In this document: piece by piece, positions 11,187-19,756 of the stretch
Layout: each line of letters begins with the position of its first letter
How positions within the stretch are numbered: the stretch's first letter is position 1
NCBI RefSeq assembly: GCF_032193765.1
Contig: NZ_JAVBIJ010000001.1
Location: forward strand, 3,100,001-3,164,000
DNA length: 64,000 nucleotides
Source: Rhodoferax potami
GTDB lineage: Bacteria > Pseudomonadota > Gammaproteobacteria > Burkholderiales > Burkholderiaceae_C
Reading direction: 5' to 3'
Program-made: the position numbers and the translations under genes
Notes under the pieces: generated by a model
What the model was told of the DNA's origin: nothing
Databases searched by the model: none
What the model saw: only the letters and a program-made list of their open reading frames with translations

Positions 11187-12032
11187 ATGAATGCATCCCT
11201 TCTTGCTTTAGCCGCTATCGCCCTCTGGGGCAGTCTCGCCCCTTTGGGCGTCTCATTGGGCCATGTGCCGCCCTTTCTGCTCACAGGCGTGGGCTTGGTC
11301 ATCGGCAGTGTGATTGGCTTGCTGCTGTCACGCGGCCGGGTAAGTGCATGGAAGGTGCCCGCCGCCACGTTGGCGCTGGGGGTTTATGGGCTGTTTGGGT
11401 TTCACTTTTTGCTCTTTATCGCCCTGCGCCATGCGCCACCGGTGCAAGCCAATTTAGTCAACTACCTGTGGCCGCTGGGCATTGTGTTGATGGCCCCGCT
11501 GTTTCTGCCCGGCATGCGGCTGGGTGCGCTGCACGTGGCGGCCGCCTTGCTCGGTTTTGCCGGCGCGGCGCTGGCCATATTGGGGGGCCGCGATGCAGGC
11601 AGCGGCATGGGCGGTTGGGCATGGGGCTATCTGCCGGCCATGGCCTCTGCCTTTGTGTGGGCCAGCTATTCGCTGATGACCCGGCGGGTGCCGCCCTTCC
11701 CAAATGCGGCAATCGGCTTGTTTGGGCTGGTGTCTGGACTGCTTTCGCTCTTGTGCCACGCGCTCTTGGAGCCATCCGTCACGCTGACGGCCCACGATTG
11801 GCAGTTGCTGGCAGCGCTCGGTTTGGGGCCTTTGGGTGGTGCGTTTTACCTGTGGGATGCAGCGCTCAAACGCGGAGATGCACGCACCATCGGCGTGTTG
11901 TCATTTCTGACGCCACTGCTGTCCACCCTCGGTTTGCTTTGGATGCGAGGCGAGTGGCCTAGCGCCAGTGTGGCATTGGCCGCTGCCATGATCGTGGGAG
12001 CAGCCGTGTTGGGTTCACGCGCCAAGGCTTGA
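11187..12032 (+). CDS. EamA/DMT-family transporter
   Basis: Inner-membrane protein of about 281 aa with roughly ten hydrophobic segments in two tandem EamA halves (LALAAIALWGSLAPLG; AWGYLPAMASAFVWASYSLMTRR). Drug/metabolite transporters of this type export amino acids or metabolites; the substrate cannot be read from the sequence. The ATG at 11187 puts the first helix at the N-terminus, while the longer frame from a TTG at 11133 overlaps the upstream reductase. Confidence 0.85.
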   Translation: MNASLLALAAIALWGSLAPLGVSLGHVPPFLLTGVGLVIGSVIGLLLSRGRVSAWKVPAATLALGVYGLFGFHFLLFIALRHAPPVQANLVNYLWPLGIVLMAPLFLPGMRLGALHVAAALLGFAGAALAILGGRDAGSGMGGWAWGYLPAMASAFVWASYSLMTRRVPPFPNAAIGLFGLVSGLLSLLCHALLEPSVTLTAHDWQLLAALGLGPLGGAFYLWDAALKRGDARTIGVLSFLTPLLSTLGLLWMRGEWPSASVALAAAMIVGAAVLGSRAKA

Positions 12033-12073
12033 GCATCTCAACAGAAACATGCTGTAGCCCATACGGAAAGTGC

Positions 12074-12105
12074 GCCGTTAGCTATTAAAACAATAGCTCA
12101 ACGGC
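12074..12105. repeat. Dispersed repeat copy 2 (hairpin between convergent genes)
   Basis: GCCGTTAGCTATT and AATAGCTCAACGGC flank a 5-nt loop, pairing 13 bases with one bulge. The core GCTATT-N5-AATAGC belongs to the same family as the copies near 9416, 30819, 40758, 47868 and 61483. It sits between the convergent EamA and ptsI genes and may end transcription in both directions, though the T-tract is weak. Confidence 0.6.
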
Positions 12106-12112
12106 ATTTACA

Positions 12113-13891
12113 TCACACGTATCCGCCCGCCAGCTCCAAGGCCGGATCTTCCGCGGTGCGCACCCGCTGGGCCCAAAGAGCCAGCTTGGTGGTGTCGGAG
12201 CGCAAGATCTCTTGCTTGACCGCCAGAATCTGCGCGGGGTGCATGGAGAAGCTGCGCAGTCCCAAGCCCAGCAGCAAACGCGTCAGGGTCACATCACCCG
12301 CCATTTCACCGCACACACTCACGTCTTTGCCCTGCGCACGGCATTCGGCAATCGTGTCTGCGACCAGCCGCAGCACTGCGGGGTGCAGCGGGTCGTAGAG
12401 GTGGGCCACCGATTCGTCCGCGCGGTCGATGGCGAGGGTGTACTGGATCAAGTCGTTGGTACCGATCGACAGAAAGTCGAAGTACTTCAAAAACAAGGGC
12501 AGGCTCAAAGCGGCCGCCGGGATCTCGATCATCGCGCCCAACTGCACCGGGCCATACACATCGCCACGGCGGTCAAGCTGGGCGCGGGCGCGCTCAATGT
12601 GGGCCAGTGTTTGGCGGATTTCGCTCGCATGGGCCAACATCGGTATCAGCAAACGGACTTTGCCATGCGCAGCCGCCCGCAAAATCGCGCGCAGCTGCGT
12701 CAAAAACATAGCAGGCTCGGCCAAGCTCCAGCGGATCGCCCGCAAGCCCAGCGCAGGGTTGAGGTGGGCGTCGTCATGCACTGACTCATCCAGCGGCTTG
12801 TCAGCCCCCACATCCACGGTGCGGATGGTGACAGGCAAGCCCTCCATCCCTTCGACCGCCTTTTTGTAGGCCCGGTACTGCTCTTCTTCGTCCGGCAACT
12901 GGCCATGGCGCCCCATGAACAGAAACTCGCTGCGAAACAGCCCGACGCCCAAAGCACCTGCCTTGAGTGCGGCTTGGGCGTCTTCCGGCATTTCGATGTT
13001 GGCCAGCAACTGGATTTTTTCGTCATCCATGGTCACGGCAGGAGTGTGCAGCAAGCGCTGCAAGCGGCCACGTTCGAGTTCACCCTGGCGCTGTTTGAAG
13101 CCGTATTCCGCGAGGATGATGGGCGATGGGTCCACGATGACCACACCGGCATCGCCATCGATGATGACCCAGTCATCCTGCCGCACCAATTGACTGCAGG
13201 TGCGCGCGCCCACCACCGCGGGGATATCCATGCTGCGCGCCACGATGGCGGTGTGCGAGGTCTTGCCGCCCACATCGGTGATGAAGCCCGCAAACACACT
13301 TTGCTTGAACTGCAACATGTCAGCCGGCGACAAGTCATGGGCGATGAGCACCAGAGGCACATCCACGGTGTCGTCCAGCAACAAATCCTGCTGTGCGCCT
13401 TTGCGGCCCGGCCGCTGAGCAGGCAGTACCGGCGACTGGCCGCCCTTCATCGCGCGCAGCACCCGTTCGCAAATCTGCTCCATGTCGGCCTTGCGCTCGC
13501 GCAGATAGGCGTCTTCCATTTCATCGAAATGGCGGGCAATGATTTCAAGCTGAGTGGTCAAGGCCCACTCTGCGTTGTACAGGCGGTCTGTGATCCAGTG
13601 CTTGACGCCGCCGACCAGCTCTTCGTCTTGCAGCAGCATCAAATGCACATCCAGCAAGGCGGCCAGTTCGGTAGGCGCCTCTTTGGGCCCCATGCGGCTG
13701 ATGCTGGTTTGGAGGCGGTAGATTTCTTCAACCACCGCATCGCGGCCTGCCCGCACCCGTGCGATTTCAGCATCCACCTCATCCGGTTTGATGAAGTAGT
13801 GCGCGACGTCCACCCGGCTTGACGCGACCAAGACCGCGCGCCCGATGGCAATGCCCCGGGAAACCGCGAGGCCGTGGACCGAAAATGTCAT
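12113..13891 (-). CDS. ptsI: PTS enzyme I (PEP-protein phosphotransferase)
   Basis: First enzyme of the phosphotransferase system; it autophosphorylates from PEP and passes phosphate to HPr. The phosphohistidine is His213 in GGKTSHTAIVARS. The PEP-binding barrel contains LLANIEMPEDAQAALKAGALGVGLFRSEF, and the C-terminal cysteine signature VSVCGEMAGD is present. Length 592 aa is normal. It lies 34 nt after ptsH. Confidence 0.96.
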   Translation of the reverse strand: MTFSVHGLAVSRGIAIGRAVLVASSRVDVAHYFIKPDEVDAEIARVRAGRDAVVEEIYRLQTSISRMGPKEAPTELAALLDVHLMLLQDEELVGGVKHWITDRLYNAEWALTTQLEIIARHFDEMEDAYLRERKADMEQICERVLRAMKGGQSPVLPAQRPGRKGAQQDLLLDDTVDVPLVLIAHDLSPADMLQFKQSVFAGFITDVGGKTSHTAIVARSMDIPAVVGARTCSQLVRQDDWVIIDGDAGVVIVDPSPIILAEYGFKQRQGELERGRLQRLLHTPAVTMDDEKIQLLANIEMPEDAQAALKAGALGVGLFRSEFLFMGRHGQLPDEEEQYRAYKKAVEGMEGLPVTIRTVDVGADKPLDESVHDDAHLNPALGLRAIRWSLAEPAMFLTQLRAILRAAAHGKVRLLIPMLAHASEIRQTLAHIERARAQLDRRGDVYGPVQLGAMIEIPAAALSLPLFLKYFDFLSIGTNDLIQYTLAIDRADESVAHLYDPLHPAVLRLVADTIAECRAQGKDVSVCGEMAGDVTLTRLLLGLGLRSFSMHPAQILAVKQEILRSDTTKLALWAQRVRTAEDPALELAGGYV

Positions 13892-13925
13892 GTCTGCAGG
13901 CTCCGCAGGGTCAGGGGCAGCGGGT

Positions 13926-14195
13926 TCATTCGCCTTCTCCGAACTTGTCGTTGATCAGGGCCAACAAAGCGTCCATGGCTTCTTGCTCACGGTCGCCGCT
14001 GGTTTCTAGGGTGATCTCGGAACCGATGCCGGCTGCCAGCATCATCACGCCCATGATGCTTTTGGCATTGACACGGCGCTCACCGCGGGACATCCAGACC
14101 TCGCAAGGGAAGCTGCCCGCCAATTTGGTGAACTTGGCCGAGGCCCGTGCATGGAGGCCCAGTTTATTGACTATGGTCGTGTTGGTGCTGATCAT
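13926..14195 (-). CDS. ptsH: PTS phosphocarrier HPr
   Basis: 89-aa carrier protein. His15 in NKLGLHARASAKF receives phosphate from EI, and Ser46 (VNAKSIMGVMML) is the usual regulatory serine position. The ATG at 14195 gives the canonical length. The longer frame to 14366 is simply read-through of the overlapping EIIA gene. Its first 32 nt overlap the end of that gene, so translational coupling is likely. Confidence 0.96.
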   Translation of the reverse strand: MISTNTTIVNKLGLHARASAKFTKLAGSFPCEVWMSRGERRVNAKSIMGVMMLAAGIGSEITLETSGDREQEAMDALLALINDKFGEGE

Positions 14196-14610
14196 GGGTT
14201 TTACGATGTTGGTTTTGCGGTGCGGTGACCGCGACTTGCATGATGCTCTGGGTGCCACCGGCGAGCGCTCGGGTGACCAAAACGTCCAGCGGCTCATGCC
14301 GGTAATTGACGGTGCGCAGCAGCATGGGCAGGTTGACACCCACCACCAGCTTAGACTGATGACCATCCACCACTTTTTGGGCCACGTTGCAGGGGGTGGC
14401 GCCGAACACGTCGGTCAGCACCAGCGCCTGCGGCGCACCCAATTGGCGAAGCAGCGCTTGGGCCGCTGCGCGTGTCACGTCGGGGTTTTCGTTGGCAGGA
14501 ACATCCAGTGCGCTGATGCCGTCTCCCGCGTCCGGGTACACATGCAGCACACAAGCTCGCAATGCACTGGCAAGGGGAGCGTGGGCGATGATAAGGATGC
14601 CGGTGTTCAT
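14164..14610 (-). CDS. PTS EIIA, mannose/fructose family
   Basis: Soluble EIIA domain, 148 aa, of the mannose (EIIA-Man) type. His10 in ILIIAHAPLASAL is the phosphorylation site, and LVLTDVFGATPCNVAQKV is the second conserved block. There is no EIIB or EIIC partner in the window. With HPr and EI it resembles the permease-less PTS of many betaproteobacteria, which is thought to regulate rather than transport. The C-terminal tail (QNQHRKTHDQHQHDHSQ) is histidine-rich and may be non-essential. Confidence 0.9.
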   Translation of the reverse strand: MNTGILIIAHAPLASALRACVLHVYPDAGDGISALDVPANENPDVTRAAAQALLRQLGAPQALVLTDVFGATPCNVAQKVVDGHQSKLVVGVNLPMLLRTVNYRHEPLDVLVTRALAGGTQSIMQVAVTAPQNQHRKTHDQHQHDHSQ

Positions 14611-14633
14611 ACGAAGTCAGAGTTGGGCATTGA

Positions 14634-15854
14634 TTATGGCGTCTTTGCCCGGCACGCCACCAGATAAGCCAGCACACTGGCACCACCAAAAGTCGCAAAC
14701 GCCACTTGAAACGCCTGCACTTCAGGCAGCCCTTGGGCCTTCAGGACGTCCAGCAACAGGCCGAGGCCCCACTGCACCGCAAACACGCCCGCAAAGATCA
14801 CCAGGTTGTAGGCCGACAGAGCCCGCCCAGCCAGCCCGGCAGGAAAGGCCATGCCCACAGCCGGCTGCGCAAGTGCGGCGACCGTGGAAGCGACACAATA
14901 CAAGGCAAATACCACTGCAGCACTCACCGATAGTGCGGGACCCGCTATGATTAATATAGCAAGCGTCACAAAACTGAGCGGCACCCAACGGCGGATCATC
15001 TTTTCGGCGGTATGCCCGTTGCGAGCCAGCCATGGGTTTGCCAATCCCCACAGCCAATACGCAAGCAGCATGGCCACATTCAACCAAAACAAACCACTGG
15101 CGGCTTGGGCCGGTGTGTAACCGGCCACCTTGGTCATCCACGGGCCCGCCCACAGGGTTTGCATGGCCACGAGGCCGCCATAGTTGACGAAGCCCAGCGG
15201 GGCCAGAGCCCTGAAATACGGGTTGCGCCACACCTCGGCATAGCCCTGCACCTGTGCGTTGGCGCCGGCAGCGGTTGCAGGTGCCTCCCACGCGGGGACC
15301 TGCCAGGCGATCAAGACCATGCTGATCAACATCAGGGCCGCCAACACTAAAAAGATGCCGCGCCAACCGATGACTGGCAAGAGCCACTGAACCGGCAATG
15401 TGGAAGCGACCATGCCAAATGCACCCACCATCAACATCCACGAGTTGGCGCGCATCAGTTGTTCCGGGGCGAACCAGCGACGGTATCCGGTGAGGGCCGC
15501 CATGAGGCAAGCGCAGACTCCAATACCGCAGAGAATCCGCGCAAACAAAAGGCCCACAAAGCCGTCGGCCTGTGAAAACGCGATGCATCCCGCCAAGGCT
15601 GCCGCCAAGAAAAACAGCTCTACCTTCCGTGGGCCATGGCTGTCCAGCCATTTGCCCAGAGGGAGTTGCATGGCAGCGAAGCCCAGAAAATACCCGCCAG
15701 CGAGCAAGCCAAGGTCAGCGGATTGCAGTTGAAACTCTGCAACCAGAGTAGGCGCTATCGTGGCAGTGATCGCACGGATCAGGGCGGACAAAAAGTAAGC
15801 GAAGGCGAACGCCAAAAATACGGCGATCGCTTTATTGCGTGACATGAAACTCAT
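14634..15854 (-). CDS. MFS transporter
   Basis: About 406 aa with twelve hydrophobic segments. The MFS loop motif appears as GKWLDSHGPRKVELF between helices 2 and 3, and CGIGVCACLMAAL follows. It resembles the nitrate/cyanate-type branch, but the substrate is unknown. The ATG at 15854 overlaps the TGA of the upstream lipoprotein gene (ATGA), so that start is preferred to 15890. Bases 14944-14964 within the gene match the dispersed-repeat core. Confidence 0.85.
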   Translation of the reverse strand: MSFMSRNKAIAVFLAFAFAYFLSALIRAITATIAPTLVAEFQLQSADLGLLAGGYFLGFAAMQLPLGKWLDSHGPRKVELFFLAAALAGCIAFSQADGFVGLLFARILCGIGVCACLMAALTGYRRWFAPEQLMRANSWMLMVGAFGMVASTLPVQWLLPVIGWRGIFLVLAALMLISMVLIAWQVPAWEAPATAAGANAQVQGYAEVWRNPYFRALAPLGFVNYGGLVAMQTLWAGPWMTKVAGYTPAQAASGLFWLNVAMLLAYWLWGLANPWLARNGHTAEKMIRRWVPLSFVTLAILIIAGPALSVSAAVVFALYCVASTVAALAQPAVGMAFPAGLAGRALSAYNLVIFAGVFAVQWGLGLLLDVLKAQGLPEVQAFQVAFATFGGASVLAYLVACRAKTP

Positions 15855-16369
15855 AACAGAGAGATATCTTCCAGAAATGTTAGCGCCCACTCTGGCAAAA
15901 CCTTTGGCGCGTAAACAGCGAGGTGATACAGCCTTTGTTCATGCAAGAACCAGCTGAGGCGCGCCTGTATAGGCTTTCCCTGTGGATCGACACCGGTTGC
16001 CTGAATGGAAATGGCGCTTTTACTCCAGGAGGGCGGCGTCCATGGAGCAGCCTCTGGCGTTCCTGCGCGCATGGAACGCAGGGCTTGTTGTTGCCATGCA
16101 CTTTGAATATCGCGAGCCGCCGCTCCATCGGGCACGGCGACCTGACTGATCGCGAATAGCGCATCCCCAGCCTCGCAGCCCATGATGTCCAGTGACAGGG
16201 TTTTATCGCCAATTTGCTGATTGCGTGTGGCGCTGTCAGGCTTGCAGGGAAGATTGAAGGCCACCGCGCTTAGCGGAGCTTTGCGCCAGTTCATCGTCGG
16301 GCTGCACGCAGAGACAGCCGCGATGACGGCGAATGCCGCCATCGCGCGGACCCAGCGAACACGGCTCAT
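15851..16369 (-). CDS. Putative lipoprotein, function unknown
   Basis: 172 aa with an N-terminal signal peptide ending in a lipobox-like AVSAC (residues 18-22), so probably membrane-anchored. The mature part (FNLPCKPDSATRNQQIGDKTLSLDIMGCE) is of no family I can name. It overlaps both neighbours by ATGA junctions, DUF4197 upstream and the MFS transporter downstream, which argues for one operon. Confidence 0.75.
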   Translation of the reverse strand: MSRVRWVRAMAAFAVIAAVSACSPTMNWRKAPLSAVAFNLPCKPDSATRNQQIGDKTLSLDIMGCEAGDALFAISQVAVPDGAAARDIQSAWQQQALRSMRAGTPEAAPWTPPSWSKSAISIQATGVDPQGKPIQARLSWFLHEQRLYHLAVYAPKVLPEWALTFLEDISLL

Positions 16370-17067
16370 CGGAGCGTGCCGAATACTTTGCTGAGAATGC
16401 TGCTGCCGTAAGCAACAGGGTTTTGCCGGATTTTTTTCTCTTCCTCGCCAATCATGAAGTACAGGCCGTCCAAGGACTTGCCGGTGACGTACTGCTGAAT
16501 GTTGGCGTCCTCTTTCTTCAGGAGCCCCAACTCGGAGGCCCGGCCTGCGAATTGGTTGTATTTGTCGGCGAGCCCCACCTTGGAGGTGGCTTGGGTCACG
16601 ATAGGCAGAAACTTGGTGCCCAGCGGTGCCCGGGTTTTATCCGCAAAGAACTGGCTGACAGCGGTGTCGCCGCCTGCGAGTATGCCCTTGGCATCCTGCA
16701 CCGACATGCCTTGCACTGCCTTCATCAACACATCTTTGGCCATCGGAACCGCGGCTTCAGCCGCACGATTCATGGAAGTCACCAGCTCATCGACTTTGCC
16801 CCCTTGGCCGAATGTACGCATCAATTTAGCTGCGTCTTCGAGATATCCCGGCAATGCGATGCGAACTTTCTCGTTGCCAAGGAATCCATCTACTGCGCCG
16901 AGTTGAAGAATAGCCGCCGAGGCGCCCTTCTCAAGCGCTACTTTCAGCCCTTTGCTCGCATCCGTGTTGCTGAGGTCGGCCAAACTCAGGGCGTGGGCGT
17001 GCTGGGTGATGGTGCTGAAAAGGGTCGCGGTGAGCAGTGAGAGCGACGTAAACTGTCTACGGTCCAT
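16366..17067 (-). CDS. DUF4197 family secreted protein
   Basis: 233 aa with a signal peptide (MDRRQFTSLSLLTATLFS...HAHA) and the DUF4197 core: ASKGLKVALEKGA, a helical middle (LMRTFGQGGKVDELVTSMNRAAE), and the C-terminal LDGLYFMIGEEEKKIRQNP. Function is unknown. The start at 17067 has AGGAAA upstream; the frame extending to 17163 runs through the divergent thioredoxin gene. Only 17 nt lie between the two divergent start codons. Confidence 0.88.
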   Translation of the reverse strand: MDRRQFTSLSLLTATLFSTITQHAHALSLADLSNTDASKGLKVALEKGASAAILQLGAVDGFLGNEKVRIALPGYLEDAAKLMRTFGQGGKVDELVTSMNRAAEAAVPMAKDVLMKAVQGMSVQDAKGILAGGDTAVSQFFADKTRAPLGTKFLPIVTQATSKVGLADKYNQFAGRASELGLLKKEDANIQQYVTGKSLDGLYFMIGEEEKKIRQNPVAYGSSILSKVFGTLR

Positions 17068-17084
17068 GGAGAGATTTCCTGCGT

Positions 17085-17582
17085 ATGAAAAAACAAGTGG
17101 TATTGGGTGCCATCGTAGCGGCTTGCTTGGTCGCTGGTGGTGCTTTTTTGGTGTCCGATACAAAGGCCGCGCCGGCGTCTACTTTCGTTTTGCTGGACGG
17201 TAGCAGCAAGCAGACCAGCGACCTTAAGGGCCGTGTGACCTTGGTGAATTTTTGGGCTACGAGCTGCACAACTTGCGTCGCAGAAATGCCCCAAATGGTG
17301 CAGACCTACGAGAAGTTCAAAGACAAAGGATTTGGTACCGTTGCAGTTGCGATGGCCTATGACCCGCCGAGCTACGTTGTGAACTTTGCACAGACACGCA
17401 AGCTTCCGTTCGATGTGGCCATCGACAACACTGGTGCTGTGGCCCGCTCTTGGGGTGAGGTGACCTTAACCCCCACCAGCTATCTGGTGAACAAGCGGGG
17501 CGATATTGTCAAACGCTACGTAGGCCAACCCGACTTTGATGAGCTACACCAGCTGATCGAAAAGCTTTTGCAAGAATCCTAG
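17085..17582 (+). CDS. TlpA-like periplasmic thioredoxin
   Basis: 165 aa with an N-terminal membrane anchor or signal (residues 1-28) and a thioredoxin fold. The active site is WATSCTTCVAEMP (Cys61, Cys64), with Thr-Thr in place of the commoner Pro-containing pair. The cis-proline region is TLTPTSYLVNKRG. It probably reduces periplasmic disulfides or apocytochrome thiols (inference). Its promoter must lie inside the divergent DUF4197 gene. Confidence 0.85.
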   Translation: MKKQVVLGAIVAACLVAGGAFLVSDTKAAPASTFVLLDGSSKQTSDLKGRVTLVNFWATSCTTCVAEMPQMVQTYEKFKDKGFGTVAVAMAYDPPSYVVNFAQTRKLPFDVAIDNTGAVARSWGEVTLTPTSYLVNKRGDIVKRYVGQPDFDELHQLIEKLLQES

Positions 17583-17734
17583 CAGCTGAGAAACAGCTAC
17601 GGCGAGGCGCGAAGCCTATAAGGTGGGTAAGCGTGTGCCAGGGCTTGTAGTGATACATTGCCTACTCAAAAGTGGCCGCATTCAGCAGCGATCGCGTATG
17701 GCCCACCGCTTAACTCCGCTTACCCCACGCCTCC

Positions 17735-18214
17735 ATGCAACCGCACATTCTGATTGCCGACACTCCTGACACGCTAGAGGGTATCCGCGGGCTGTTTATC
17801 GAATACGCCGACAGCCTTGGGGTGGATTTGTGCTTTCAGAACTTTGAAGAAGAACTGAGCACCTTGCCCGGAGAGTATGCGGCCCCGCGCGGTTGCCTGC
17901 TGGCAGTTCAGATTGATGGCGCATGGGCCGGATGTTGCGCACTCCGCCCGCTGGATAACGTGGACTACCCCAACGCATCCGAAATGAAGCGTCTGTTTGT
18001 CCGACCCGCTTACCGGAGACTGGGGCTAGGTCGCTTGTTAGCAGAGGCAATTTTGGACGCAGCCCGAACCATGGGTTATGACTGCGTGCTTCTAGACACC
18101 CTGAACGACATGGAGAGCGCACGCGCTTTGTACGGAGAGTTGGGCTTCGTTGAAGTGCCCCCGTATTACTTCAACCCAATAGCAGGGGCCCACTATTTGC
18201 GGGCAGAACTCTAG
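17735..18214 (+). CDS. GNAT family N-acetyltransferase
   Basis: 159 aa with the GNAT acetyl-CoA motif A: EMKRLFVRPAYRRLGLGRLLAEAILDAA (the RRLGLGR loop binds pyrophosphate). Motif B follows near DTLNDMESARALYGELGFVEVPPYY. The acetyl acceptor is unknown. The 151 nt upstream, after the thioredoxin gene, show no feature I can support. Confidence 0.88.
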   Translation: MQPHILIADTPDTLEGIRGLFIEYADSLGVDLCFQNFEEELSTLPGEYAAPRGCLLAVQIDGAWAGCCALRPLDNVDYPNASEMKRLFVRPAYRRLGLGRLLAEAILDAARTMGYDCVLLDTLNDMESARALYGELGFVEVPPYYFNPIAGAHYLRAEL

Positions 18215-18232
18215 CTCCACCCGCGTTCTCGC

Positions 18233-18739
18233 TTAGGCCTGGGCTTGAGCCAGCAAGGTGGCAGCGTCGCTCACTTCAAATTTGCCGGGGCCTTCAATGT
18301 TCAAAGTTGCGACTTTGCCGTCCTTGACCAACATCGAATAACGGTTGGAACGCAGACCCAAACCTTTACCGGTGAGATCCAGAGTCAAGCCAGTCGCTTT
18401 GGCAAACGCAGCGTCACCGTCGGCAAGCATACGCACTTTGGTGCCGGTTTTTTGATCGCGCGCCCATGCGCCCATCACAAACGCGTCATTCACGCTCACG
18501 CACCAGATTTCGTCGACACCAGCTGCCTTAAAAGCCTCTGCATACTCCACATAGCCGGGCACATGTTTGGCAGAGCAGGTGGGAGTAAAGGCGCCAGGCA
18601 GAGCAAACACGGCGATGGTCTTGCCCGCGGTGGCCTTCGCGACAGGCACTGCGTTAGGACCGATGCTGCAACCTTCGCCTTCGATCTCTGAGTACTCCAT
18701 AAGTGTGGTGTCTGGAAGTGCGTCGCCGACTTGAATCAT
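18233..18739 (-). CDS. Prx5-type peroxiredoxin
   Basis: 168-aa thiol peroxidase of the AhpC/TSA Prx5 subgroup. The peroxidatic cysteine is Cys55 in PGAFTPTCSAKHVPGY, and Trp and Arg of the active site are present (WARDQ, GLRSNRYSML). It lacks the C-terminal glutaredoxin domain found in some relatives. The ribosome site AAGGAGCAAAT precedes the ATG. It lies immediately beyond the ribosomal-cluster terminator. Confidence 0.93.
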   Translation of the reverse strand: MIQVGDALPDTTLMEYSEIEGEGCSIGPNAVPVAKATAGKTIAVFALPGAFTPTCSAKHVPGYVEYAEAFKAAGVDEIWCVSVNDAFVMGAWARDQKTGTKVRMLADGDAAFAKATGLTLDLTGKGLGLRSNRYSMLVKDGKVATLNIEGPGKFEVSDAATLLAQAQA

Positions 18740-18773
18740 ATTTGCTCCTTATGCAAAGTGTTAATACCAATGA

Positions 18774-18798
18774 AAACGGCCCACATTGTGGGCCGTTT
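18774..18798 (-). terminator. Intrinsic terminator after rpsQ
   Basis: Perfect inverted repeat with 12-nt arms (AAACGGCCCACA / TGTGGGCCGTTT), followed on the minus strand by TTTTC and on the plus strand by TTTCTTATT, so it can act in both directions. It closes the S10 cluster; the peroxiredoxin start lies 34 nt further on. Confidence 0.8.
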
Positions 18799-18831
18799 CT
18801 TATTCAACTGCAGGAATGAAGTCGTAAAGAC

Positions 18832-19101
18832 TTAAACCGCAGCTGCCTTCTCTACCAAACGGGTCGCAACCCAGTTCTTGGTTTTGGAGATAGGCTTGCT
18901 TTCGGTAATTTCGATCACGTCGCCCAACTTGTACTCGCCCTTTTCGTCATGGGCGTGGTACTTGCTGGTCTTCGCAACGATCTTGCCGTAGAGCTCGTGC
19001 TTCACACGACGCTCAATCAGCACTGTCACAGTCTTAGCACGCTTGTCGCTGACCACCTTGCCAACCAAGGTGCGCTTGAGGGATTTTTTAGCTTCCGTCA
19101 T
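18832..19101 (-). CDS. rpsQ: 30S ribosomal protein S17
   Basis: 89-aa 16S-rRNA-binding protein of the early assembly set. [34 protein letters not shown] is the standard S17 N-terminal half, and [16 protein letters not shown] the second block. It is the last gene of the S10 cluster here; a terminator follows instead of rplN. Confidence 0.97.
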   Translation of the reverse strand: MTEAKKSLKRTLVGKVVSDKRAKTVTVLIERRVKHELYGKIVAKTSKYHAHDEKGEYKLGDVIEITESKPISKTKNWVATRLVEKAAAV

Positions 19102-19111
19102 TTATCGCTCC

Positions 19112-19321
19112 TTATTTGGCGGATTTTTCAGCGCTTTGCTTTTGCACAAGAATAGTCTTGGCGCGAGCAATATCGCGGCGCGCAGAGCGCAACGAAGCGG
19201 TGTTGTTGATTTGTTGCGTGGCCTTTTGCATACGCAGACCGAAGTGGGCTTTTTGCAAAGCCTTGACTTCGTCTTTCAGGCCGGCAACGTCTTTTTGGCG
19301 CAGTTCAGCAGCTTTCGTCAT
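19112..19321 (-). CDS. rpmC: 50S ribosomal protein L29
   Basis: 69-aa helical hairpin protein near the exit tunnel. [22 protein letters not shown] and the C-terminal [18 protein letters not shown] are diagnostic. It is co-linear between rplP and rpsQ. Confidence 0.97.
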   Translation of the reverse strand: MTKAAELRQKDVAGLKDEVKALQKAHFGLRMQKATQQINNTASLRSARRDIARAKTILVQKQSAEKSAK

Positions 19322-19337
19322 TTCGATTTCTCCTGAA

Positions 19338-19754
19338 TTACTGGCCGATCATGCGGCTGACAAATGTCGTACGCAATGGCAGCTTTGCAGCAGCCAAACG
19401 GAAAGCTTCGCGAGCGAGTTCTTCGGGCACGCCGACGATCTCAAACACGATCTTACCGGGCTGAATCTCAGCCACGTAGTACTCGGGGTTACCTTTACCG
19501 TTACCCATACGCACTTCAGCAGGCTTCTGGGAAATCGGCTTGTCAGGGAACACGCGGATCCAGATACGGCCGCCACGCTTCACGTGACGGGAAATTGCAC
19601 GACGTGCAGCTTCAATCTGGCGAGCCGTCAGACGGCCGCGGTCAGTACATTTCAGACCGAAGTCACCAAAGGCAACCGAGCTTCCGCGGGTTGCGACTCC
19701 AGTGTTACGGCCCTTTTGCTCTTTGCGGTATTTCCGGCGAGCGGGTTGCAACAT
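19338..19754 (-). CDS. rplP: 50S ribosomal protein L16
   Basis: 138 aa. [17 protein letters not shown] at the start and [17 protein letters not shown] in the loop near the peptidyl-transferase centre are the L16 signatures. It starts 2 nt after the rpsC stop. Confidence 0.97.
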   Translation of the reverse strand: MLQPARRKYRKEQKGRNTGVATRGSSVAFGDFGLKCTDRGRLTARQIEAARRAISRHVKRGGRIWIRVFPDKPISQKPAEVRMGNGKGNPEYYVAEIQPGKIVFEIVGVPEELAREAFRLAAAKLPLRTTFVSRMIGQ

Positions 19755-19756
19755 GA

